Source: Acidobacteriota bacterium (lineage in GTDB: Bacteria; Acidobacteriota; Terriglobia; Bryobacterales; Bryobacteraceae). From it: DNA of 13,818 nucleotides. Shown one piece after another: positions 6,512 through 13,818 of the stretch. The stretch covers positions 1 to 13,818 of the forward strand of contig QHXU01000030.1 in the NCBI GenBank assembly GCA_003223065.1, written 5' to 3'. Under the pieces are notes generated by a model, which ran no database searches, had not been told where the DNA came from, and saw only the letters and a list, made by a program, of their open reading frames with translations. How positions within the stretch are numbered: position 1 is the first letter of the stretch; each line of letters opens with the position of its first letter. The translations under genes and the position numbers were made by a program.

Positions 6512-8629
6512 ATGTTGCATTCTGTTGAAGTCGATCTCGGCGGCGGCCAGATCATTACGCTCGAATCCGGAAAAATGGCCAAGCAGGCCAACGGATCGGT
6601 GATCGTCCGCTCCGGCGATTCGGTGGTCCTGGTGACCGCCTGCACTGACCCCGAGCCGAAGCCCGGCGCCGGGTTTTTTCCCCTCACTGTCGATTACCGC
6701 GAATACACGTACTCCGCCGGCCGCTTCCCCGGTGGTTTTATCAAACGCGAAGGGCGGCCCACTGAAAAGGAAATTCTAACCAGCCGCCTCATCGATCGCC
6801 CCATCCGGCCGCTGTTCCCTGAAGGTTACGCCCATGAGACGCAGGTGATCGGCATGGTTCTCTCCGCCGATCCGCAACGCGATCCAAGCACGCTGGCCAT
6901 CATCGGCGCCGGTGCTTCGCTCGCGATCTCCGATATCCCGTTCCAACACGTGTTGGGCGGCGTTCGCGTCGGCCTGGTTGACCGGAAGCTGATCGTCAAT
7001 CCCACCTACGAAGAGACCAAGGTGTCCAAGGTAAACATCGTGGTCGCCGGCACCGAGGAAGGTATCGTGATGGTGGAATCCGGCGCGCAACAGGCCACCG
7101 AAGACGAGGTGCTCTCCGCCATCGAGTTCGGCCACGCTTGCTGCAAGAAACTCGCGGCCGGCATCCGCGAACTCATGCGCAAATGCGGTAAGCCGAGACG
7201 CGACTACGCCCCGCCCGAAGTCAACCATGCGCTCTACAACCAGATCTCGGCGTCGATCCGTCCCGAGCTGCAGGACGCTCTCGACACTCAGAAATACGAG
7301 AAGCTCGAAAGCTACCGCCGCGTGGACGAGTGCAAGGCTAAGGCGCTCGAGCCCTTCCCCGAGGAACAGAAAGCCGAAGCGGGCAAGCTCTTCGATATGC
7401 TCAAGGAGCGCATCTTCCGCGACGAGATGCTCAAAGATCGCCGCCGCCCCGATGGCCGCGCGTTCGACGAAATCCGCAACATCGATATCGAAGTCGGCGT
7501 GCTCCCCCGCACCCACGGTTCGGCGCTGTTCACGCGGGGCGAGACACAGGCGCTCGTGACCGCCACGCTCGGAACCAAGGACGACGAGCAGCGCATCGAG
7601 CTGCTCGATCCGACCGAGACCTCCAAGCGGTTCATGCTGCACTATAACTTCCCGCCCTTCAGCGTTGGTGAGGTTGGGTTTATGCGCGGCGCCGGACGCC
7701 GTGAAATCGGCCACGGCGCATTGGCGGAACGCGCGCTTTCCGCCGTCATTCCAGACGAGAAGACCTTTCCCTACACCATGCGCGTCGTGAGCGACATTCT
7801 CGAATCGAATGGCTCGAGCTCGATGGCTTCCGTCTGCGGCGCGACTCTCTCGTTGATGGACGCGGGCGTGCCGATTGCCGCTCCGGTCGCCGGCATCGCC
7901 ATGGGCCTGGTGAAGGAAGGCGACGACTACGCCGTTCTAACCGACATCGCCGGCGCCGAAGACCACTATGGCGACATGGATTTCAAGGTTGCCGGCACCA
8001 AGGACGGCATTACGGCGCTGCAGATGGACATCAAGGTACCGAACGTCACGCACGCCGTCCTGAAACAGGCGCTGGAGCAGGCGCGGCGCGCGCGGCTGTT
8101 CATCCTCGACAAAATGAATACCAGGCTCGCCACGCCGCGAACCACGCTTTCGCCCTATGCTCCGCGCATCTTCACTCTCACCATTCCCACCGAGAAGATC
8201 CGCGAGCTGATCGGGCCCGGCGGAAAGGTGATCCGTGGGATCGTCGATGCCACCGGCTGCAAGATCGACGTGGAAGACGACGGCAGCGTAAAGATTTTCT
8301 CGGCCGACGGCGCGGCCGCCGACCGCGCCATCCAGATGGTCACCGACATCTGCGCGGTGGCCGAGGTCGGCAAGACCTATCTGGGCAAGGTGGTCCGCAT
8401 CGTCGATTTCGGTGCGTTTGTCGAAATCTTCCCGGGCACCGATGGCTTGCTGCACATCAGCGAGATCTCGGAGAACCGCATCAAGCAGGTGCGTGACGAG
8501 CTCAATGAGGGCGATCAGATCCTGGTTAAGGTGCTGGCGCTCGAAGGCAACAAGATCAAGCTCAGCCGCAAGGCCATCTTGAAAGAGCAGCGGGAGAAGC
8601 TGAAGAAGGAAGAGGCGGCCCGCGGCTAA
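6512..8629 (+). CDS. pnp: Polyribonucleotide nucleotidyltransferase (PNPase)
   Basis: Trimeric 3'-5' phosphorolytic exoribonuclease that degrades mRNA and can add heteropolymeric tails. The 705-residue length is normal. The domain order is complete. RNase PH-like domain 1 is at about 10-145 (LESGKMAKQANGSVIVRSGD, then TSRLIDRPIRPLFP). A helical linker follows to about 310. RNase PH domain 2 is at about 320-545, with RTHGSALFTRGETQAL at 333-348 and the active-site region GAEDHYGDMDFKVAGT at 481-496. A KH domain is at about 555-615 with the GPGGKVIRGI loop. An S1 domain is at about 619-690 (VGKTYLGKVVRIVDFGAFVE, DGLLHISEIS). The second gene of the rpsO-pnp unit. Its stop TAA (8627-8629) interlocks with the stop of the convergent YbjQ-family gene, so no room exists for an intergenic terminator. 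Confidence 0.98.
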   Translation: MLHSVEVDLGGGQIITLESGKMAKQANGSVIVRSGDSVVLVTACTDPEPKPGAGFFPLTVDYREYTYSAGRFPGGFIKREGRPTEKEILTSRLIDRPIRPLFPEGYAHETQVIGMVLSADPQRDPSTLAIIGAGASLAISDIPFQHVLGGVRVGLVDRKLIVNPTYEETKVSKVNIVVAGTEEGIVMVESGAQQATEDEVLSAIEFGHACCKKLAAGIRELMRKCGKPRRDYAPPEVNHALYNQISASIRPELQDALDTQKYEKLESYRRVDECKAKALEPFPEEQKAEAGKLFDMLKERIFRDEMLKDRRRPDGRAFDEIRNIDIEVGVLPRTHGSALFTRGETQALVTATLGTKDDEQRIELLDPTETSKRFMLHYNFPPFSVGEVGFMRGAGRREIGHGALAERALSAVIPDEKTFPYTMRVVSDILESNGSSSMASVCGATLSLMDAGVPIAAPVAGIAMGLVKEGDDYAVLTDIAGAEDHYGDMDFKVAGTKDGITALQMDIKVPNVTHAVLKQALEQARRARLFILDKMNTRLATPRTTLSPYAPRIFTLTIPTEKIRELIGPGGKVIRGIVDATGCKIDVEDDGSVKIFSADGAAADRAIQMVTDICAVAEVGKTYLGKVVRIVDFGAFVEIFPGTDGLLHISEISENRIKQVRDELNEGDQILVKVLALEGNKIKLSRKAILKEQREKLKKEEAARG

Positions 8630-8958
8630 GCCGACGGCTCAACCACCACCGCGGTGCCATAGCACAGCACTTCGGTCACGCTCTGCATCACTTCCGTCGC
8701 GTCGTACCGCACGCCGATGATGGCGTTGGCGCCCATCTGCGCCGCGTGCTGGATCATCAGCTCGAAGGCCTGCTCCCGCGTTTTCTCGCATAGCTCGGAG
8801 AGCAGCGTGATATTTCCGCCGACGATGGTCTGCAATCCGGCCCCGATGGTCCCGAAGATCGACCGCGAGCGCACCACGATACCGCGTACCAGCCCCAGGT
8901 TGCGCGTAATCCGATAGCCGTCAAGCGTGAAGGCGGTGGTTACCATGTTGTGGGTCAT
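8626..8958 (-). CDS. YbjQ/UPF0145 family protein (putative heavy-metal-binding domain)
   Basis: Small cytoplasmic protein of the YbjQ (DUF74, UPF0145) family, whose members form pentamers; the molecular role is not established and the metal-binding label is mostly by annotation. The 110 residues cover the whole fold: GYRITRNLGLVRGIVVRSRS at 14-33, a helix LSELCEKTREQAFELMIQHA at 53-72, the hallmark GANAIIGVRYD at 76-86, and the closing strand with EVLCYGTAVVVE. The ATG at 8958 was taken, but Met5 is equally possible since neither has a clear ribosome site. The gene starts 44 nt after the secreted-protein gene on the same strand and ends within the pnp stop codon. Confidence 0.9.
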   Translation of the reverse strand: MTHNMVTTAFTLDGYRITRNLGLVRGIVVRSRSIFGTIGAGLQTIVGGNITLLSELCEKTREQAFELMIQHAAQMGANAIIGVRYDATEVMQSVTEVLCYGTAVVVEPSA

Positions 8959-9002
8959 GCGAGGATTATCGCGCGCGCTTCGGGCGGCGGCAATGTTCCG
9001 CG

Positions 9003-9704
9003 TTATTTCGCCGCCGGCAGCCTGAACTCGATGTGACGCTCGTCGTTCAATTGCTTCGAGAACTCGCGGTCCACCAGCTCCAGGCTAGCCCGGTTGAGGC
9101 TGCCCTGCGTCGTGATGTAGTTCAAGGTATCGCCATCCACCCAGTAAGCCACGGCGGGAAAGATGGTGTGGTCTTTCAGGGCGATCAGGAACACCGTTGG
9201 TTGATCGTCATTCACCCCCGGCTGATCGTACCGCCTCATCGTGGATTCCGGAAGCGGAGTCTCCGAGTAGTCGCGCATCACCGGGTTGACGGTGTCCGGC
9301 CGGAAGTTTTGATTGATGATCACCACCGGCGGCTGCGATGCAGGCGCGTAGCCCGCGTCGTTTTCGTAGCCAGCAGCAGGAGCGTATGTTTGCGGCGGCG
9401 TGTCATAGCCGAAGTTGCCGTAAAACACCGGATAAGGTATCACCACCGTGCGACCGTGATGCGGATGCGCAACCTGGGGCACGCCTCGAATGAACCCGCC
9501 GGCGGGTCGCGATCCAGGAGGCCCGCCAGTTCCGGGGTAAAGAACGCTGCCGAACCCCGTCCGGTTATTCGGCGGCTGCGCGCGCGCGGGCGGCGGTCCG
9601 CCAGTGCCCGGGTAAAGTACGCTTCCGAAACCTGTCGGATTCGGCCGCTGTTGAGCGAGTGCGGCAGAGCCTGCCACCAGCAACGTCAGGGCAACGAGCT
9701 TCAT
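9003..9704 (-). CDS. Secreted protein of unknown function with duplicated TGFGSVLYPG motif (233 aa)
   Basis: I do not recognise a named family. The start at 9704 is chosen because AAGGGAGG lies 8 nt upstream and because it yields a clean signal peptide, MKLVALTLLVAGSAALA; an ATG two codons earlier is only 2 nt from the ribosome site. Right after cleavage come two copies of TGFGSVLYPGTGGPP (residues 24-38 and 49-63), 25 residues apart, joined by Pro/Arg/Asn-rich linkers. The middle (about 75-165) is low-complexity, rich in Pro, Tyr, Asn and Gly, with PVVIINQNFRP, and is probably unfolded. The C-terminal part from about 170 to 215 (TVFLIALKDHTIFPAVAYWVDGD, then LNYITTQGSLNRASLELVD, both shown in pieces) looks like a compact beta domain resembling the N-terminal domain of the transglycosylase at 907. 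The protein is probably periplasmic or at the cell surface. It follows the DUF420 gene after 55 nt on the same strand. Confidence 0.75.
   Translation of the reverse strand: MKLVALTLLVAGSAALAQQRPNPTGFGSVLYPGTGGPPPARAQPPNNRTGFGSVLYPGTGGPPGSRPAGGFIRGVPQVAHPHHGRTVVIPYPVFYGNFGYDTPPQTYAPAAGYENDAGYAPASQPPVVIINQNFRPDTVNPVMRDYSETPLPESTMRRYDQPGVNDDQPTVFLIALKDHTIFPAVAYWVDGDTLNYITTQGSLNRASLELVDREFSKQLNDERHIEFRLPAAK
9516..9635 (-). repeat. Two-copy 45-bp coding repeat (TGFGSVLYPGTGGPP)
   Basis: Copy 1 is at 9591-9635 and copy 2 at 9516-9560, with a period of 75 bp. The encoded 15 residues are identical. Seven of the first 14 codons differ between copies, all at the third position (ACA/ACG, GGT/GGG, GGA/GGC, GTA/GTT, CCG/CCC, GGC/GGA, GGA/GGG). 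The duplication is therefore not recent, and the protein motif has been held constant. Confidence 0.85.
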
Positions 9705-9712
9705 GGCCATTG

Positions 9713-9720
9713 CCTCCCTT
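9713..9720 (-). promoter_or_regulatory. Strong ribosome binding site AAGGGAGG
   Basis: Read on the minus strand, AAGGGAGG is 8 nt from the ATG at 9704 and decides the start of the secreted protein in favour of MKLVALTLL over the upstream in-frame ATG and TTG codons. Confidence 0.7.
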
Positions 9721-9759
9721 GCCGTAATTGTAGACGTTTTCAAGACCGTACGGGTTGCC

Positions 9760-10212
9760 TCATTTGTGAAGAAGAGTAAAGCCGGACTCAGCAGCCGTGA
9801 ATTGATACAGCATCAAGTACACGACCACTCCCGTGACGCTGACATAAAGCCAGATCGGGTACGTCCATTTCGCCAGGCGCCGGTGGCGCGCGAACTCGCC
9901 CTTTAGAGCGCGCCGCAGCGTCAGGATTGCGAGTATCGGAACCATTGCCGCGAGCACCGTATGTGTGAACAGGATGGTGAGATAGGTGGTTCGCATGGCT
10001 CCGGTCCCGCGATATCGAACCGAGCCCACCTGCGCGTGGTACATCAGATAGGAAATCAGGAAGAAGATCGAAACCGTAAACGCCGAGACCATCAACCGCT
10101 GGTGCGCCTGCTTGCGGCCGCGCCCGATCAGCGCGTGGCCCCACACCAGAAGCACAGCCGCCGTGGCGTTTAACGTGGCATTCACCACGGGCAGATCGTG
10201 AACGCCGATCAA
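9760..10212 (-). CDS. DUF420 membrane protein, probable cytochrome oxidase assembly factor (150 aa)
   Basis: Integral membrane protein of the DUF420 family (B. subtilis YozB-like; the S. aureus relative CtaM is needed for a heme-copper oxidase). At least four helices are visible: VVNATLNATAAVLLVWGHALI, MVSAFTVSIFFLISYLMY, a segment TILFTHTVLAAMVPILAILT, and WTYPIWLYVSVTGVVVYLML. Histidines in YHAQVG, THTV and ARHRRLAKW are typical of the family. The start is TTG at 10212, overlapping the sco stop as TTGA; AGGGAG 5 nt upstream supports it. The gene order ctaB-sco-DUF420 points to terminal-oxidase biogenesis, and overlap suggests translational coupling. The exact role is not established. Confidence 0.85.
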   Translation of the reverse strand: MIGVHDLPVVNATLNATAAVLLVWGHALIGRGRKQAHQRLMVSAFTVSIFFLISYLMYHAQVGSVRYRGTGAMRTTYLTILFTHTVLAAMVPILAILTLRRALKGEFARHRRLAKWTYPIWLYVSVTGVVVYLMLYQFTAAESGFTLLHK

Positions 10213-10772
10213 GTACGCTCCCTAAGCAGGCGCCTGGCGTCGCTCACCAACCCGGAGATCGCATCGGCTTCCGAACTCAAGTAATAGCCGCGCACCCGCG
10301 ATGCCCGGTCGACCAGCACGAAGCGCGTGGAATGATCGAGGTTTCCGCTCACGTCGCCCAACATGAAAACGTCACGGCTCAAGTGGTGAAGCGTCTGCTG
10401 CGGGCCGGTGAGGAAGTACCATACGCCGGGCTGGGCCTGGAAGCGGCGGCCGTAGGCAGCGAGAACGTCCGGCACATCACGCGCCGGGTCCACTGTAAAT
10501 GAGACCAGCTTCACGCCTTCGCCCGCCAGCGCCGTTTGCACCTGCCGCATCTGGGAACTCATCCGCGGGCATGGACCCGTGCAGTGCGTGAAAATAAAAT
10601 CCGCCACCCAGACCCGGCCTTTCAGAGTGGGCGCGCTTGCGAATGCCGCTCCCGTCTGATCGGTAAGCGTGAAATCCGGCACCACCGCGTAGGACGGAAG
10701 ACTTGCGTGCGCCGAGCAGCCGGCGAGCAGCGTCGCGCTAAGAACCGGCGGAATCCAGCGCCAGGAGACCAT
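10209..10772 (-). CDS. SCO1/SenC family copper chaperone lipoprotein (187 aa)
   Basis: Thioredoxin-fold copper-binding protein that helps load the CuA or CuB centre of cytochrome oxidase on the outer face of the inner membrane. The ATG at 10772 was chosen because it gives a lipoprotein signal with a lipobox LLAGC (Cys19); the frame is open further upstream but that stretch is inside ctaB and is Arg/Trp/Cys-rich nonsense. Key residues are present: the copper-binding CTGPCP motif (Cys64, Cys68) in DFIFTHCTGPCPRMS, and the conserved His147 in NLDHSTRFVLVD. VPDFTLTDQTG and FTVDPARD are also typical. It overlaps the 3' end of ctaB by 35 nt and the start of the DUF420 gene by 4 nt. No clear ribosome site is visible, which fits coupling to ctaB translation. 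Confidence 0.93.
   Translation of the reverse strand: MVSWRWIPPVLSATLLAGCSAHASLPSYAVVPDFTLTDQTGAAFASAPTLKGRVWVADFIFTHCTGPCPRMSSQMRQVQTALAGEGVKLVSFTVDPARDVPDVLAAYGRRFQAQPGVWYFLTGPQQTLHHLSRDVFMLGDVSGNLDHSTRFVLVDRASRVRGYYLSSEADAISGLVSDARRLLRERT
10218..10223 (-). promoter_or_regulatory. Ribosome binding site AGGGAG for the TTG-started DUF420 gene
   Basis: On the minus strand AGGGAG sits 5 nt before TTG 10212, inside the last codons of sco. It supports use of the unusual TTG start that overlaps the sco stop. Confidence 0.55.
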
Positions 10773-11679
10773 AGAGAAGCGGCAGATAAATGATGCTCGC
10801 CAGCAGCACTTGCCGCGCGCGGGAACGAGAGTGATCGAACGCGACACGGATTCCCGCCCACAGAAACATGATGCCCAGCGCGAGCGCGCCCGCCAGGTAG
10901 ACGTTCCCCGCCATGGCGGTAAACTTGGGCAGCAGGCTGATGGGCAGCAGCGCCAGCGAGAACCACACGATGCGTCGCGCGGTGGACACGCCATCCGGCT
11001 CCACCACGGAAAGCATGCGGATGCCGGCGCGCGCATAATCTTCACGGTAGATCCAGGCGATCGCGTAGAAGTGCGGGAATTGCCACAGGAACAGGATCGC
11101 GTAGAGGATCCATGCCTCCCAGGTCAGCGTGCCGCTGGCGGCAGCGAAACCGATGAGCGGCGGCATCGCCCCGGGGATCGCTCCTATCGTGGTCGAATGC
11201 GCCGATCGCTGTTTTAGCGGCGTATAGAGAAACAGGTAACTGAGCAGAGTGAACAGGCCGAGCATCCCGGTGAGCGGGTTGGCCCAGATCCACAACTCGG
11301 TGAATCCGACGGCCGAGAGGAATACGCCGAACCAGGCCGCTCGCGACGCCGCGATGCGCCCCGAAGGGATCGGGCGCGCCATCGTGCGCGCCATCTTGGC
11401 GTCGGCCTCGCGCTCATAGCACTGATTGAGAGCGGCTGTGCCGCTGGCCATCAGCGCCGTGCCGAGGAGCGTATGAAAAAGCGCCAGCCAGGTCCAGCCG
11501 TTCGCAAGCTGCGCTCCCAACAGGAACCCGATCGCGGTGCTCATCAGGATGAAGCCAGTGATGCGCGGTTTCGTCAGCTCGAGATAACCGCTGATGAGCG
11601 CTCTCATGAGCCAAACTGGGTACGCAGCCCGGAAACTTCCATAAGGATTTTGCGGGGGCGAATCGCTTCCCGTTGCCAT
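10738..11679 (-). CDS. ctaB: Protoheme IX farnesyltransferase (heme O synthase)
   Basis: Membrane prenyltransferase of the UbiA superfamily that adds a farnesyl group to heme B to give heme O for heme-copper oxidases (CtaB/CyoE/COX10). The substrate-binding motif NQCYEREADAKMARTMARPI has Asn85, Glu89 and Asp93 in the expected spacing; the second acidic motif is YREDYARAG. ELTKPRITGFILMSTAIGF marks the first helix and about nine helices follow. From ATG 11679 it has 313 residues; Met at 11607 (289 residues, just before ALISGYLELTKPR) is nearer the usual family length, and GTG 11715 is also in frame. None has a good ribosome site, so the start is open. It heads the ctaB-sco-DUF420 unit and is divergent from the TonB-dependent protein gene. 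Confidence 0.94.
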   Translation of the reverse strand: MATGSDSPPQNPYGSFRAAYPVWLMRALISGYLELTKPRITGFILMSTAIGFLLGAQLANGWTWLALFHTLLGTALMASGTAALNQCYEREADAKMARTMARPIPSGRIAASRAAWFGVFLSAVGFTELWIWANPLTGMLGLFTLLSYLFLYTPLKQRSAHSTTIGAIPGAMPPLIGFAAASGTLTWEAWILYAILFLWQFPHFYAIAWIYREDYARAGIRMLSVVEPDGVSTARRIVWFSLALLPISLLPKFTAMAGNVYLAGALALGIMFLWAGIRVAFDHSRSRARQVLLASIIYLPLLYGLLALDSAGS

Positions 11680-11749
11680 TGTACCGCGCTGAACATCAAA
11701 CGTTTCCGCTGGCACATTCGTCCAAGCACAAGACCCGTCGGGCTATAGT

Positions 11750-11755
11750 AGAGGA
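11750..11755 (+). promoter_or_regulatory. Ribosome binding site AGAGGA for the Oar-like gene
   Basis: AGAGGA lies 8 nt before GTG 11764. An in-frame TAG at 11749-11751 excludes longer starts, so GTG is the start. Confidence 0.65.
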
Positions 11756-11763
11756 ATCTTCCT

Positions 11764-13818
11764 GTGAATCTCAAGCTTGCATCTGCCATCACTATATTCG
11801 TCACCGCGGCGCAAGCGCAGACGGTGCGCAGCATCATCGGAGGCGAAGTGACGGATACGGCGGGGAAGCCGGTGGCTTCCGCGTCGGTGACCTTGATCCG
11901 CGAAGAGACCAATACGAAGCGCAGTGTGATCACCAGCGCCCAAGGGAGCTTTACCGTCACGATGCTCGCGCCGGGCGCCTATCGCCTGGAAGTGGAGCAC
12001 GAAGGTTACCGGAAAAACGTCCGGAGAGTCACGCTTCAGGTCGACCAGGAAATCCGCCTCGAGATTCCCCTTCTCCCCGGGCGAATGTCCGATGAAGTCA
12101 CGGTGACCGCGGCGCCGCCCATCGTGCGGGCGGAGTCCTCGGCTCTGGGCGGCGTCATCGACAGCCGGCAGGTGCTCGGCCTGCCGCTCGACGGGCGCAA
12201 CTTTTACGAGCTCAGCCTGCTGCTGCCCGGTGTGGTTCCGCCGGCGCAGGGATCGGCCGGCTCGGTGCGCGGCGATTTCGCCATCAATGTGAACGGCGCG
12301 CGCGAAGACGCCAACAATTTCCTCCTGGACGGAGCTTACAACGGCGATCCGAAGCTGAACGGCGTCGCCGTGACGCCGCCCGTGGATGCGATCCGCGAAT
12401 TCGAAGTCGCGGCATCCACCTACGACACCAGCTTCGGCCGCAACGCCGGCGGGCAGATCAGCGTTGTCACGCGCTCCGGTGGAAACCAATTCCACGGCAC
12501 GGCGTACGAATTCTTCCGCAACGGCGCGCTCGATTCCCGGAATTACTTTGCGCCCGGAAATGAAGCAGCGCCCAAGTATCAGCGTAACCAGTTCGGCGCG
12601 GTGCTCGGCGGGCCGGTCGCAAAGAACCGCACCTTCTTTTTCGCCGACTACGAGGGCCTTCGCCTGCGGGAGGGGGAAACGCTGGTGACCAACGTTCCGA
12701 CCGCCCAGGAGCGGGTGGGTGATTTTTCGAACAGTAAACTGGTGCCCATCGATCCCACCACCGGACGGCCATTCGCGGATCTCAAGATTCCGGGCTTTTT
12801 CCAGGACCCTATCGGATCGAAGATCGCCGCGCTGTATCCGTTTCCCAACCGCAACGCACCGGGAGCGAATTTCGTTTCGTCGCCCGCCGCGCGCGACCGC
12901 GACGATCATTTTGATGTCCGCCTGGACCATTCTCTCGCCCGTTCCGACGAGCTTGCCGCGCGCTACAGCTTCGCCGATCGCGACTTCTTCGATCCCTTCG
13001 GCGGCGCGGGATTCTCCGCCGTGCCCGGTTACGGGTTGGCCATACCGCGCCGCGCGCAGAACGTGATGCTGGGCGAGACGCATGTCTTCACTCCCGCTTT
13101 GCTCAACGAGGCGCGGGTCGCGTTCAATCGCGTCTCGAACGGCACGTTCCAGCAGGGCCAGGGAACCAGCATCAATCACGCGGTGGGCCTCCCGGAGCTT
13201 TCATCCAATCCGCGCGACTGGGGGCTGAGCCTGATCTCGGTGAACGGGTTTTCGCCGCTCGGCCAGGAGTACACCAGCCCGCAACATGGCACCACCAACA
13301 CGTACCAGGCTGGCGACACCGCGACCTGGAGCCGCGGCCGGCACCTGGTGAAGTTCGGATTCGATGCCCGCGTGCTGCAGCAGAATGCATATCGCGATGT
13401 GCAGGCGCGCGGATTCCTCGATTTCACCGGGCAGTTGATCGGCAATCCGCTGGAGGAACTGCTGCTCGGCGCGCCCACGCTGACAGGCGGCGCCCGCATG
13501 GACAATCCCCAGCATCTGCGCACTCACAGCTACGATTTCTTTGTGCACGACACATGGCGCGTTCGTCCGTCGCTCGCCGTGATGCTCGGATCGCGCTACG
13601 AGTACAACAGTCCCGGAGTCGATGCCTCGGATCATGCCACCGTCTACGACCCCGCGCAGGGAAAGCTGGTGGCGGTGGGCAGGAATGGATTTCCGCGCTC
13701 CGCGTATGATCCGGACCGGAACAACTTCGCTCCGCAGATCGGCGTCGCATGGTCGCCCGGGGCGCGCGGCACGACGGTTTTCCGCGCGGCGTATGGCGTG
13801 CATTACGATCAGTCGTCG
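11764..13818 (+). CDS. Oar-like TonB-dependent outer membrane protein, 3'-truncated by window edge
   Basis: Large outer-membrane beta-barrel of the Oar-like/TonB-dependent type that is strongly expanded in Acidobacteriota; it probably binds and imports an oligosaccharide or other polymer fragment, but the ligand is unknown. The frame is open for 685 codons from GTG 11764 to the window end with no stop; such proteins usually have 1000-1200 residues, so the rest of the barrel lies outside. Order of parts: signal peptide 1-18 (MNLKLASAITIFVTAAQA), carboxypeptidase-regulatory-like domain about 21-105 (GGEVTDTAGKPVASASVTL, FTVTMLAPGAYRLEVEHEGY), a TonB-box-like stretch DEVTVTAAP near 110, plug domain about 120-240 (LPLDGRNFYELSLLLPGVV, NVNGAREDANNFLLDG, then DAIREFEV and GGQISVVTRSG), then the barrel from about 245 (FHGTAYEFFRNGALDSRNYF, GGPVAKNRTFFFADYEGLR). 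Divergent from ctaB, with their 5' ends close together. Confidence 0.93.
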   Translation, partial: MNLKLASAITIFVTAAQAQTVRSIIGGEVTDTAGKPVASASVTLIREETNTKRSVITSAQGSFTVTMLAPGAYRLEVEHEGYRKNVRRVTLQVDQEIRLEIPLLPGRMSDEVTVTAAPPIVRAESSALGGVIDSRQVLGLPLDGRNFYELSLLLPGVVPPAQGSAGSVRGDFAINVNGAREDANNFLLDGAYNGDPKLNGVAVTPPVDAIREFEVAASTYDTSFGRNAGGQISVVTRSGGNQFHGTAYEFFRNGALDSRNYFAPGNEAAPKYQRNQFGAVLGGPVAKNRTFFFADYEGLRLREGETLVTNVPTAQERVGDFSNSKLVPIDPTTGRPFADLKIPGFFQDPIGSKIAALYPFPNRNAPGANFVSSPAARDRDDHFDVRLDHSLARSDELAARYSFADRDFFDPFGGAGFSAVPGYGLAIPRRAQNVMLGETHVFTPALLNEARVAFNRVSNGTFQQGQGTSINHAVGLPELSSNPRDWGLSLISVNGFSPLGQEYTSPQHGTTNTYQAGDTATWSRGRHLVKFGFDARVLQQNAYRDVQARGFLDFTGQLIGNPLEELLLGAPTLTGGARMDNPQHLRTHSYDFFVHDTWRVRPSLAVMLGSRYEYNSPGVDASDHATVYDPAQGKLVAVGRNGFPRSAYDPDRNNFAPQIGVAWSPGARGTTVFRAAYGVHYDQSS

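Noticed and set aside
6776..7714. A 312-codon minus-strand open frame inside pnp
   Set aside because: It is fully antisense to conserved PNPase domains and has no family features.
8983..9015. GC-rich inverted repeat (GGCGGCG / CGCCGCC) as a terminator of the secreted-protein gene
   Set aside because: The loop is 19 nt long, one arm is inside codons, no U-run follows, and simple GC repeats pair by chance in this sequence.
11744..11749. TATAGT as a -10 box for the Oar-like gene
   Set aside because: It abuts the ribosome site, so a transcript from it would start at or after the Shine-Dalgarno sequence; no -35 box is present at the right spacing.
11743..13179. A 478-codon open frame on the minus strand inside the Oar-like gene
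   Set aside because: The plus strand carries an unmistakable TonB-dependent protein with signal peptide, ribosome site and domain order. The antisense product is Arg/Gly/His-rich with no recognisable features.

Overview
The window is GC-rich bacterial chromosome, most likely from an Acidobacteriota member of the Solibacteres/Bryobacterales type. The main reasons are the Oar-like TonB-dependent outer-membrane protein with an N-terminal carboxypeptidase-regulatory-like domain at the right edge, the style of the secreted protein with a TGFGSVLYPG repeat, and the small domain in front of the SLT transglycosylase. The taxonomic call comes from recognising families, not from a search. Most of the window is housekeeping sequence; I see no CRISPR array, tRNA, rRNA, insertion sequence or phage gene.

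Layout from left to right. (1) The 3' part of a DMT-type permease (+), then a secreted SLT-domain lytic transglycosylase (+). (2) A glycine cleavage locus. A fused full-length gcvP (+) faces gcvT-gcvH (-), and gcvP and gcvH meet tail to tail with a 19-nt overlap. gcvP is frameshifted: about 8 nt are missing at 3705/3706, immediately before the PLP-lysine motif NLHK. gcvT has no ordinary start codon at the place where its conserved N-terminus begins. (3) The classic rpsO-pnp pair (+) with an extended -10 promoter and a hairpin in front of pnp. (4) A YbjQ-family gene (-) whose stop codon interlocks with the pnp stop. (5) A secreted protein of unknown function (-) carrying a duplicated 15-residue motif. 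(6) A cytochrome oxidase assembly cluster (-), ctaB-sco-DUF420, with overlapping start and stop codons. (7) Divergent from ctaB, a 685-codon 5' portion of an Oar-like TonB-dependent protein (+) that runs off the end.

Functionally, GcvP, GcvH and GcvT are three of the four proteins of glycine cleavage; the fourth, lipoamide dehydrogenase, is not here. S15 and PNPase are the conserved translation/RNA-decay pair. Heme O synthase, the Sco copper chaperone and the DUF420 membrane protein fit biogenesis of a heme-copper terminal oxidase. I find no clear new multi-gene system. The points most worth a second look are the gcvP lesion, the gcvT start problem, and the secreted-protein motif, whose two copies are identical in protein but differ at half of their codons.
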